6,311 nucleotides of DNA from CAYUUR01 sp964510235 (GTDB lineage Bacteria; Patescibacteriota; Saccharimonadia; Saccharimonadales; CAYUUR01): contig CAZEBF010000034.1 of the NCBI GenBank assembly GCA_964510235.1, positions 1-6,311 on the forward strand, given 5' to 3'. Positions 1 to 4,779 of the stretch are shown here, piece by piece. A program made the translations under genes and the position numbers. The notes under the pieces were generated by a model, which ran no database searches, was not told the origin of the DNA, and saw nothing but the letters and a program-made list of their open reading frames with translations. Position 1 is the first letter of the stretch. Each line of letters starts with the position of its first letter.

Positions 1-463
1 GGTTATTTTCTATCAGGTAGGACCAGTCGCTACAATCTGGTTCGAAAACCGTGACCCCTGCTGCAAAGTCACTTTTTAGCTGTGCATACCGCGCACTAGC
101 GAGCGTAGTTGGTGTGGCGCACATAATCACTTTTCCTGATTTGGTCTGCTTGGCAGCTGGTTTTACCATTGGCTCAACCGCCACTAGTGGTACTGCTATA
201 ATCTCTCGCAAACGAGTAATCAGCGTTGTACTTACTGTGTTGCAGGCAATAACAATCACCTGACAACCATGGGCGACAAGTTGCTGAAGGATTGGCACGA
301 CATACTGCATAAGCTCATCAGCAGGTTTATTGGCGTATGGAAAATGCTCGGGGTCGTGTTTAAAGATAATCTGGTTATCTGGCAGCACCTTCTGTAGCGC
401 CTCCGCCACAGACTTGCCGCCAATGCCAGAATCAAACACCCCAATAATCGGCTTATTCTGCAT
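1..463 (-). CDS. murI: Glutamate racemase, N-terminal 154 residues (3' end beyond the window)
   Basis: Glutamate racemase interconverts L- and D-glutamate without a cofactor, supplying D-Glu to cytoplasmic peptidoglycan precursor synthesis. The reading frame opens with ATG at 463 and runs off the left edge without a stop, giving 154 of about 260 expected residues. The family signature GVFDSGIGGKS (residues 8-18) holds the acid Asp11-Ser12 pair, FPYANK (41-46) matches the FPYGxK substrate loop, and VIACNT (71-76) carries the first catalytic cysteine, Cys74. The second cysteine motif (ACTH type) would lie outside the window. GKS replaces the more usual GLS/GLT after the glycine pair, and FKHD replaces the common FGD, so the protein is a divergent member. 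The start overlaps the end of the upstream PRTase-like gene by 11 bp, with GGAAG just before the ATG, which suggests translational coupling in a folD-PRTase-murI operon. Confidence 0.9.
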   Translation of the reverse strand, partial: MQNKPIIGVFDSGIGGKSVAEALQKVLPDNQIIFKHDPEHFPYANKPADELMQYVVPILQQLVAHGCQVIVIACNTVSTTLITRLREIIAVPLVAVEPMVKPAAKQTKSGKVIMCATPTTLASARYAQLKSDFAAGVTVFEPDCSDWSYLIENN

Positions 464-1016
464 ACTTCCAGTATACCGAATCTGGTGGCAGTTGTTCTGG
501 GATTGGCTCATGGACAAGTACAAAGTGAGGTATCTCTAACGGCTCGCGGATGCTTGGTTCGCCACGATCCATCAATGCAGTCACAGCCACCACTCGCTCG
601 CTCATGCCCGGCAAGCTCAATACTTTTCGAGTATTGGTAAACCGGTTGAAGATATCCTCTATGAGCACTCCCTGCTCATAGCTTAGAACTTTAGTTGCTT
701 CTTCTGCATTAAGGTAGTCGACGCTTCTATCTTGATGTTTTGTTAGCTGCACTTCAGGGATAGACAGTTGGTTACACAAAATGGCAGTCATCCAACTGGC
801 GCCATTAGGGACTGCCACCAAGAATTCAGGGCGCTGCGCCACAATAAGCCCACCGAGTCTTTCAACAAGTGCATGAGCGACGGGATCATTTACTAGACGC
901 TCCATATCAATTTTATTGTTGGCCTGAATTCCGCTGGCAAAGACTCTATCATCTCGAACAAAGCACTTTTCCAGAAAGTAATCTCGTATTTCTGAATGAC
1001 TACTTGGCACTTGCAT
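453..1016 (-). CDS. Orotate phosphoribosyltransferase-like (type I PRTase fold) protein with degenerate PRPP loop
   Basis: This 187-residue protein has the architecture of PyrE. Its N-terminal part reads EIRDYFLEKCFV...ASGIQANNKIDMERL (residues 9-41), aligning with the PyrE pattern FxLxSGxxSxxYID. VAVPNGAS (67-74) takes the place of the first PRPP/pyrophosphate loop, LTKHQDR (92-98) keeps a lysine where PyrE has its RK pair, and VTALMDRGE (145-153) matches the strand that follows the core in PyrE. The PRPP motif, normally EDVxTTGGS, reads EDIFNRFTNT (120-129): the acidic pair is kept but the TGG turn is lost, so catalysis is doubtful. I chose ATG 1016 because it overlaps folD by only 17 bp and places the PyrE-like N-terminus correctly. 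The same frame extends to a TTG at 1070 and an ATG at 1052, both deep inside folD. It may be an active PRTase of changed specificity or a regulatory homologue. Confidence 0.72.
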   Translation of the reverse strand: MQVPSSHSEIRDYFLEKCFVRDDRVFASGIQANNKIDMERLVNDPVAHALVERLGGLIVAQRPEFLVAVPNGASWMTAILCNQLSIPEVQLTKHQDRSVDYLNAEEATKVLSYEQGVLIEDIFNRFTNTRKVLSLPGMSERVVAVTALMDRGEPSIREPLEIPHFVLVHEPIPEQLPPDSVYWKYAE

Positions 1017-1830
1017 GTGTCTTTGCTGCGGAGCGGGCGGCGCGGATAACATTATCAAAGAGCGCCGCAACGGTTAACGGACCAACCCCGCCTTTTTGTG
1101 GGGTGATGGCAATATCAGGAAACTCGCGAACTTCTGCAGCCACATCACCAATTAGGCCATTGCTGTCGGTTGCTACACCTGCGTCAACAATGACAGCATC
1201 AGGTTTGACCATCTCAGTGGTAATTAAGCCCGGAACACCAGTGGCGCTAATGATGATATCGGCTTGGGCTATCTTGTCGCCTAGGCCTTCTGTCTGTTTA
1301 TCGACAGTCAGTACATTGTATTCGGTATTCTTCCACATTTTGACCAGCGGCTTCCCAACCAGACGACCGTGTCCCACTACTACAATCTGATTGCCCTTAC
1401 CTAGTTCAATATTGTAGCCAGCTAGTAGCCAGCTAATTGCAATTGGCGTTGGTGCGTCAAAAGGCGAGCCCTCTGCCAAACCGTCGACGTCCTTTTGCGG
1501 GCTAACTGCATTAAGAATCTGATCCGTTTGAGAAGGGTCAGGTAGTGGGATCTGTACAATAATGCCATGCACAGAATTGTCTTGATTGAGCTGCTTAATA
1601 CGATCGAGCGCCTCAGCCTGGTCGATGGTATGCACATCGACTGTAATGCCAATATCATCACCATAGCGCTGTTTGATGCGCATGTAGCTATCTACTATGG
1701 GATCAGGGTTAGTGCGAATAATCGCTAGTTTTGGATTAACAGCTTCTGCTTGTTTGAGTCCACGGACCTGTTTTGCTTGCCGTTCCTGGATAAATTCGGC
1801 TAATTCGCGGCCATTTAGTTCTTTTGTCAT
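1000..1830 (-). CDS. folD: Bifunctional methylenetetrahydrofolate dehydrogenase / methenyltetrahydrofolate cyclohydrolase
   Basis: FolD oxidises 5,10-methylene-THF with NAD(P)+ and hydrolyses the methenyl product to 10-formyl-THF in the cytoplasm. The 276-residue length is close to the family's usual 280-300. Landmarks from the ATG at 1830 are SYMRIK (residues 48-53; YxxxK catalytic lysine), GIIVQIPLP (about 89-97), QKDVDGL (about 112-118), a PTP motif that lacks the usual cysteine of PCTP, the dinucleotide-binding loop VVVGHGRLVGKP (family consensus GRSxxVGxP), and the C-terminal TPQKGGVGPLTVA (consensus TPVPGGVGPxT). The frame also allows a GTG six codons upstream (1848), but that lies within the predicted -10 element, so ATG 1830 is preferred. 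It is the first gene of the folD-PRTase-murI operon. The GHGR and TPQKGG variants mark a divergent protein, though the fold assignment is not in doubt. Confidence 0.95.
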   Translation of the reverse strand: MTKELNGRELAEFIQERQAKQVRGLKQAEAVNPKLAIIRTNPDPIVDSYMRIKQRYGDDIGITVDVHTIDQAEALDRIKQLNQDNSVHGIIVQIPLPDPSQTDQILNAVSPQKDVDGLAEGSPFDAPTPIAISWLLAGYNIELGKGNQIVVVGHGRLVGKPLVKMWKNTEYNVLTVDKQTEGLGDKIAQADIIISATGVPGLITTEMVKPDAVIVDAGVATDSNGLIGDVAAEVREFPDIAITPQKGGVGPLTVAALFDNVIRAARSAAKTHASAK

Positions 1831-1838
1831 TGTTTGCA

Positions 1839-1847
1839 ATTTTACCA
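1839..1847 (-). promoter_or_regulatory. Extended -10 promoter of folD, near-leaderless
   Basis: Read on the minus strand this is TGG-TAAAAT, an extended -10 element. Eight bases separate it from the folD ATG (1828-1830). Transcription starting at the usual distance would leave a leader of only about two bases. No Shine-Dalgarno sequence is seen and no good -35 hexamer lies at the expected distance. The -35 position would fall inside the hairpin at 1858-1885. Confidence 0.5.
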
Positions 1848-1857
1848 CAATAACAGA

Positions 1858-1885
1858 GAAGATCCGACTTTATTGCCGGATCTTC
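1858..1885 (-). terminator. Hairpin between the TM2 gene and folD, possible terminator
   Basis: A perfect 9-bp inverted repeat, GAAGATCCG / CGGATCTTC, surrounds a 10-nt loop, 21 bases after the TM2 stop codon on the minus strand. It would end the DUF5684-TM2 transcript. The following bases are only moderately T-rich (CTCTGTTATT), so it may be a weak terminator, an mRNA 3'-end stabiliser or an operator. It overlaps the expected -35 region of folD. Confidence 0.5.
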
Positions 1886-1905
1886 AGAGTTCACATCAAG
1901 CAGGT

Positions 1906-2127
1906 TTAGTGCTTGAGTGGACGGTTGTCACTATCAGGCAACTTGTCTGTAGCAATCAGAATGACATCAATCAGCCACCAGATACCACAGCCACCAGCTG
2001 TCAGTAACTTGAGAATACCTAGTCCTACGTAGCCCATGTAAAAACGGTCAACGCCAAACTGCCCCAGTAGCACTGACAAGATCAGCGCTACAGTAAACTC
2101 TTTTTGCGGTCCTTGTGACTCAGTCAT
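1906..2127 (-). CDS. Small TM2-domain membrane protein
   Basis: This 73-residue protein is essentially one TM2 domain: a short polar N-terminus (MTESQGPQKE), a first hydrophobic helix (about residues 12-24), the diagnostic turn GVDRFYMG (25-32), then GLGILKLLTAGGCGIWWLID (35-54) forming the second helix, and a polar tail. TM2 proteins are inner-membrane proteins whose molecular role is unknown in bacteria. The gene starts 6 bases after the DUF5684-like gene ends, so the two are almost certainly co-transcribed. Its domain closely resembles that of the 156-residue protein at 2794-3264 (GVDRFYLGYTGLGVLKL against GVDRFYMGYVGLGILKL), so the pair are paralogues placed around a divergent promoter region. 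Confidence 0.88.
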   Translation of the reverse strand: MTESQGPQKEFTVALILSVLLGQFGVDRFYMGYVGLGILKLLTAGGCGIWWLIDVILIATDKLPDSDNRPLKH

Positions 2128-2133
2128 GATTGC

Positions 2134-2619
2134 TTACGCTGCAGCCTTTTTACCACCGCTCTTTTTGCCGCCAGGGCCAACGTACTTGTTCTCTTTTGCA
2201 AATGCTAGGTATGGGTAACCGACGTACGGCAATAGAATAAACAGTGCCGCGTAAATTGGCTCTTTACCAAATGACTTGGCAAGCTCAATTGATAGAATAA
2301 CCTGCACAACCAGTACTGGAATCCAAGCAATAAAGTTTACGATTGGAATTGACATAAGCAGTGGTGCAAGTCCCCACCAACCTGGTTTACCAACAATTTC
2401 TGCCAAGACCCAGGTGTTGTAGACAGGTACAATTGCCTTCCAACCTTCCACACCAGCCTTTTCAAAGATCTTCCACATTGATGCAAGCATTACTACAACG
2501 AGCGCCAGCCATATTACTAGGAAGAAACCGCTGAACAAAAACGCGCCTGCTGCTTCGCCGCCACCTACTTCTGTTGTTGTGTACGTGTAATCGTACGTTT
2601 GTGCTAATAAATTGAGCAT
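2134..2619 (-). CDS. DUF5684-like multi-pass membrane protein
   Basis: A 161-residue integral membrane protein with about four hydrophobic segments (roughly residues 25-47, 82-99, 101-116 and 122-140). The segment MWKIFEKAGVEGWKAIVPVY (48-67), followed by GKPGWWG (77-83), IPIVN (91-95) and LAKSFGK (113-119), is the pattern I know from DUF5684 proteins, which often accompany signal peptidases or small membrane proteins. The biochemical role is unknown. The tail is lysine- and glycine-rich (GGKKSGGKKAAA) and probably cytoplasmic. ATG 2619 is chosen because TGGAGGG sits 5 bases upstream. An in-frame TTG at 2631 overlaps that ribosome-binding site and is not a plausible start. The gene leads a two-gene operon with the 73-residue TM2 protein. 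Confidence 0.8.
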   Translation of the reverse strand: MLNLLAQTYDYTYTTTEVGGGEAAGAFLFSGFFLVIWLALVVVMLASMWKIFEKAGVEGWKAIVPVYNTWVLAEIVGKPGWWGLAPLLMSIPIVNFIAWIPVLVVQVILSIELAKSFGKEPIYAALFILLPYVGYPYLAFAKENKYVGPGGKKSGGKKAAA

Positions 2620-2623
2620 AAAG

Positions 2624-2654
2624 CCCTCCAAATTATGTTTATATCTTGATTATA
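2624..2654 (-). promoter_or_regulatory. Promoter -10 and strong ribosome-binding site for the DUF5684-like gene
   Basis: On the minus strand a perfect TATAAT lies at 2649-2654 and TGGAGGG at 2624-2630, five bases before the ATG. The predicted leader is about 20 nt. The -35 region is weak (ACTCAA at 17-bp spacing). This is the only gene in the window with a textbook Shine-Dalgarno sequence. Confidence 0.65.
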
Positions 2655-2750
2655 GCTCATTGTTGTTTGGATTGAGTACGGTTTTTTCAGCTTGAAGGTT
2701 GCATAGAGATAATCATCCATTAACTACGCTATGCGACCACTTTGGTTTCA

Positions 2751-2787
2751 TGGTAGTATTAACGCTAGAAGTAACTAACATAGGAAA
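2751..2787 (+). promoter_or_regulatory. Putative extended -10 and ribosome-binding site for the proline-rich TM2 gene
   Basis: TGG-TAGTAT (2751-2759) is a possible extended -10 element without a clear -35. AGGAAA (2782-2787) lies just upstream of the ATG at 2794 and can serve as a modest ribosome-binding site. The interval 2620-2793 is the divergent control region for the two membrane-protein operons. Confidence 0.4.
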
Positions 2788-2793
2788 AATTCC

Positions 2794-3264
2794 ATGCAAG
2801 AAAATCCAACACCACAAAATCAAAATCCAGGTGAACCAGTCGCGCCGACAACTCCACCAGAGCCAATGACGCCTCCAACTCCACCAACAACTCCAATGCC
2901 ACCTGCGCAGCCGATGCAACCTATGCAGCCGGCTCAACCATCTCAACCAGTGGGTGAACAAAAAGACTTTTTAGTCGCATCACTGTTATCTTACTTTGTA
3001 GGTAGCTTTGGTGTTGACCGCTTTTATCTCGGTTACACTGGTCTTGGTGTTCTTAAGCTCATCACCCTCGGCGGTTGCGGCATCTGGGCAATCGTTGACT
3101 TGATTCTCATCCTGACCGGTAGCCTCAAAGACGCCAAGGGACAGCCACTCAAAGATCGCGAGAAGAATCTCAAACTGGTCCTACTGATCATTGGTGCGCT
3201 CTTTATTGTTAGCTTCATCGCTAACTTTGCGCTTGGCCTGACTTCTTCATTCAGCGGTAACTAG
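2794..3264 (+). CDS. TM2-domain membrane protein with proline-rich N-terminal region
   Basis: This 156-residue protein has three parts. Residues 1-54 are a low-complexity Pro/Thr/Gln/Met stretch with PMQP and AQP repeats and no hydrophobic segment. Residues 57-109 are a TM2 domain with GVDRFYLG (73-80) and GGCGIW (93-98). A third hydrophobic helix (about 127-147) follows a charged linker, KDREKN. The proline-rich part is likely disordered and could act as a spacer or protein-binding tail. The role of TM2 proteins in bacteria is unknown. AGGAAA precedes the ATG. The gene is followed 14 bases later by the DUF2752-like gene, a pairing that suggests a joint membrane function. It is a paralogue of the 73-residue TM2 protein on the opposite strand. 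Confidence 0.88.
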   Translation: MQENPTPQNQNPGEPVAPTTPPEPMTPPTPPTTPMPPAQPMQPMQPAQPSQPVGEQKDFLVASLLSYFVGSFGVDRFYLGYTGLGVLKLITLGGCGIWAIVDLILILTGSLKDAKGQPLKDREKNLKLVLLIIGALFIVSFIANFALGLTSSFSGN

Positions 3265-3278
3265 GGAACTAGCTCCGC

Positions 3279-3656
3279 ATGGCTGAGCAGTCCAATACTG
3301 GTACGCACAAGCAGCCTCGCAAAACACGCCGTAAACTACTATGGGAAGTGGTTGGTCTACAAACACCGGCCGGTCGTCTGAGCTTTTTTGCTATCATCAC
3401 TTTTGGAGTGTTTGTTGTACCGTTTTCTTGGCTCGAGAACTTATCTCTCTGGAAACGGCTTGATATCCCCTCGCCTTCGATCGGCCTGACTCGTTCATAC
3501 TGGCGGATATTGCATGGTGACTTTGTAGGCGCATGGCAACAGAACAAACTGATCTTTGTAGTAATCCTGATTGGCGGGGGTTTACTTATGTACGATATAT
3601 ATAAGCTCATTGTTAGTCAGCGGCGCGCAAAACAAAGCGTACATACCAACACATAA
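3279..3656 (+). CDS. DUF2752-like small membrane protein
   Basis: A 125-residue protein with a basic N-terminus (HKQPRKTRRK, residues 10-19), a hydrophobic segment at about 34-50, the motif SIGLTRSYWRILHGDFVGAW (67-86) and a second hydrophobic helix at about 90-107. GLTRx followed by HGDFxxA is the hallmark of DUF2752. The cysteines that usually precede it (CPxCGLTR) are replaced here by PSPSIGLTR, so any metal-binding or redox role of those cysteines is absent. Function is unknown. It lies 14 bases downstream of the TM2 gene on the same strand and is probably co-transcribed. No convincing terminator follows; the tRNA promoter begins within 10 bases. Confidence 0.72.
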   Translation: MAEQSNTGTHKQPRKTRRKLLWEVVGLQTPAGRLSFFAIITFGVFVVPFSWLENLSLWKRLDIPSPSIGLTRSYWRILHGDFVGAWQQNKLIFVVILIGGGLLMYDIYKLIVSQRRAKQSVHTNT

Positions 3657-3661
3657 CCCAC

Positions 3662-3690
3662 TTGCCAATAACAGAGGTGTGTGGTATGCT
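3662..3690 (+). promoter_or_regulatory. Promoter of tRNA-Lys
   Basis: TTGCCA (3662-3667, five of six matches to the -35 consensus) is followed after exactly 17 bp by TATGCT (3685-3690), which is preceded by TGG as an extended -10. Transcription would start near 3697, about 80 bases before the mature tRNA. This is the best-formed promoter in the window. Confidence 0.65.
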
Positions 3691-3754
3691 TTTACGGTTA
3701 TTTCAGCCGATACTGCATAGTAAGTATCAGCAACCCGATACCTGTAGGGGGCCA

Positions 3755-3781
3755 GCCCGGCCACCCGCAGGGTAGCCGGGC
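3755..3781 (+). other. Pre-tRNA leader hairpin reaching into the tRNA 5' end
   Basis: GCCCGGC (3755-3761) can pair with GCCGGGC (3775-3781). After one C-A mismatch, ACCC/GGGT (3763-3766 with 3770-3773) closes on a GCA loop. The 3' strand includes the first four nucleotides of the mature tRNA, so this hairpin competes with the acceptor stem. The acceptor strand GGGCCAG itself also occurs once upstream, at 3749-3755. Confidence 0.5.
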
Positions 3782-3854
3782 CAGTAGCTCAGCTGGTTAG
3801 AGCACCTGCCTCTTAAGCAGGGTGTCGAGGGTTCGAGTCCCTCCTGGCCCTCCA
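3778..3854 (+). tRNA. tRNA-Lys (anticodon CUU), CCA encoded
   Basis: A complete cloverleaf can be drawn. The acceptor is GGGCCAG (3778-3784) with CTGGCCC (3844-3850), and T8-A9 follow it. The D arm is GCTC/GAGC, with GG in the loop. The anticodon stem CCTGC/GCAGG (3805-3809, 3817-3821) closes the loop CTCTTAA, with anticodon CTT at 3812-3814. The variable loop is GTGTC, and the T arm is GAGGG/CCCTC with loop TTCGAGT. T73 and an encoded CCA (3852-3854) complete it. A U at the discriminator position is unusual for lysine tRNA, which normally carries A73 in bacteria. It reads AAG codons. The CCA is also the first part of the downstream terminator repeat. Confidence 0.95.
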
Positions 3855-3961
3855 ATGAAAGAACCGTCCTTGTGGGCGGTTTTTTCATTGGTCGTCTGGA
3901 GCGGCTTGGTTCCTCGACTTGGATTATCTGCAAGAAATACAATAGTCGAGGGTTCGGTCGG
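3845..3961 (+). repeat. Direct repeat copy A (tRNA 3' end, terminator and repeat leader)
   Basis: This segment begins inside the 3' acceptor strand of tRNA-Lys (TGGCCCTCCA) and continues through the terminator and a leader with the inverted repeat CCTCGACT/AGTCGAGG (3912-3919 with 3944-3951). It recurs at 5443-5560 with only a handful of changes. After the terminator, 3892-3961 differs from the other copy by one substitution and one indel. The two copies bracket the racemase-peptidase module, like attL/attR or the product of a segmental duplication. Confidence 0.85.
3852..3891 (+). terminator. Intrinsic terminator of tRNA-Lys
   Basis: An outer 9-bp stem CCAATGAAA/TTTCATTGG encloses an 8-bp stem AACCGTCC/GGGCGGTT with a TTGT loop. 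Six T residues (3880-3885) follow the inner stem. The flanking A-rich strand makes it usable in both directions. The outer stem includes the encoded CCA of the tRNA. Confidence 0.85.
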
Positions 3962-4027
3962 CAAAGTCACGCGCAGAAGCTTGCTTCGACCATGACTGCA
4001 GCCGTGCATTGCCCCTCCTGGCACTCC
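3892..4027 (+). ncRNA. Structured tRNA-T-arm-like element, copy 1 (candidate RNA or folded recombination site)
   Basis: No protein is plausible here. After a leader shared with copy 2, GAGGG (3948-3952) can pair with CCCTC (4013-4017). Inside that, CGGC/GCCG (3959-3962, 4001-4004), AGTCA/TGACT (3965-3969, 3993-3997) and GAAG-CTTG-CTTC (3976-3987) form a nested stem. The edges copy the tRNA-Lys T arm and acceptor end: GTCGAGGGTTCG at the 5' side and CCCTCCTGGCACTCC at the 3' side. In effect it resembles a T arm with an insertion of about 50 nt in its loop. TACAAT (3938-3943) with TCGACT 18 bp upstream could start transcription near 3950. No terminator follows. It could equally be a degenerate tRNA paralogue or an attachment site. 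Confidence 0.5.
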
Positions 4028-4052
4028 TTTAAGCGTTATACTTAGAGACTTC

Positions 4053-4081
4053 TTCAGAACTACTTTCTAGTCTGCTATGAT
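4053..4081 (+). promoter_or_regulatory. Promoter of the racemase-peptidase operon, leaderless
   Basis: TTCAGA (4053-4058), a 17-bp spacer and TATGAT (4076-4081) preceded by TGC form an extended -10 promoter. Six bases (4082-4087) separate the -10 from the ATG at 4088, so transcription should start on the A of the start codon. No ribosome-binding site is present. Confidence 0.65.
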
Positions 4082-4087
4082 TATTCT

Positions 4088-4777
4088 ATGCAATCAGTCG
4101 GTGTTATTGGTGGTCTTGGACCAGAAACAACTGCTGAGTTCTATCTGGAAGTTATCTTTCAGTGCCAGAAGCAGAACAACCTACAGCGTCCACTCGTAGT
4201 TGTGTCTAGTGTCCCGCTTTTGTTTGACATTGAGCGTGACCTTATTGCTACCAATACTGGCAAGGAGCGATACATTCCTTTTCTAGTTGAGGAAGCCAAG
4301 CGACTCGAAAAAAGCGGTGTAGATTTTTTAGTTATGCCCTGCAATTCTCTCCATGTATTTATTGAAGAAATCCGAGCCGCAGTGGATATACCTGTTCTTA
4401 GTATTGTTGAAGAGACTATAGCTTACATAAAACAGAACAACTTTAAGAATATGGGGCTTATATCTACATCTGCAACTTTAGCTAATAATGTCTATGAAAC
4501 AAAGTTAAAGGAGAAAGGTCTTTCTTTTGTTGCACCTAATGATCTTCAACGAGCAAAGTTGGATAAAATTATCCAACGGCTCATTGAGGGGCAGCATCTG
4601 AACCATGACCGTGAGCTGGTGCTTGACGTTGTTAAAGATCTATCTGAACAAGACGTAGATTGTGTTGCTCTAGCTTGTACCGATCTTCAGTTACTACTTC
4701 CAAAAAGTGATAAGGTGCACATCTTTGACACCATGGATGTCTTGGCTCGGGCAACCGTTAAAACTATACTTTCTTAA
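4088..4777 (+). CDS. Aspartate/glutamate racemase family protein (RacD/YgeA type)
   Basis: A 229-residue, cofactor-independent amino-acid racemase of the Asp/Glu racemase superfamily. It opens with VGVIGGLGPETTAEFY (residues 4-19), the GGxGPxAT signature of aspartate racemases rather than the DSGxGG of MurI. The two catalytic cysteines are both present: Cys85 in VMPCNSLH (82-89) and Cys197 in LACTDLQLLL (195-204). The length matches the family. The likely substrate is aspartate or a related acidic or polar amino acid, but side-chain specificity cannot be read from the sequence; broad-specificity YgeA-like racemases are the main alternative. The start is fixed by the leaderless promoter 6 bases upstream. 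The peptidase-E-like gene begins 2 bases after its stop, so the two form an operon. The operon lies between two direct repeats downstream of a tRNA. Confidence 0.87.
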   Translation: MQSVGVIGGLGPETTAEFYLEVIFQCQKQNNLQRPLVVVSSVPLLFDIERDLIATNTGKERYIPFLVEEAKRLEKSGVDFLVMPCNSLHVFIEEIRAAVDIPVLSIVEETIAYIKQNNFKNMGLISTSATLANNVYETKLKEKGLSFVAPNDLQRAKLDKIIQRLIEGQHLNHDRELVLDVVKDLSEQDVDCVALACTDLQLLLPKSDKVHIFDTMDVLARATVKTILS

Positions 4778-4779
4778 TC

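Noticed and set aside
1017..1070. Upstream TTG (1070) and ATG (1052) starts for the PyrE-like gene
   Set aside because: They would overlap folD by 53-71 bp and add a tail without similarity to PyrE. ATG 1016 fits the family N-terminus and the tight overlaps of this operon.
869..1390. 173-residue plus-strand open frame
   Set aside because: It is fully antisense to folD and the PyrE-like gene, both of which have clear family motifs, so it is a shadow frame.
2620..2631. TTG start at 2631 for the DUF5684-like gene
   Set aside because: The codon lies within the Shine-Dalgarno sequence TGGAGGG, which serves the ATG at 2619.
3727..4024. Two overlapping minus-strand open frames over the tRNA and repeat (one with GGPGGTRTLDTLL)
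   Set aside because: They are antisense to tRNA-Lys and its terminator. GGxRTLDTLL-type strings are a known artefact of translating tRNA complements.
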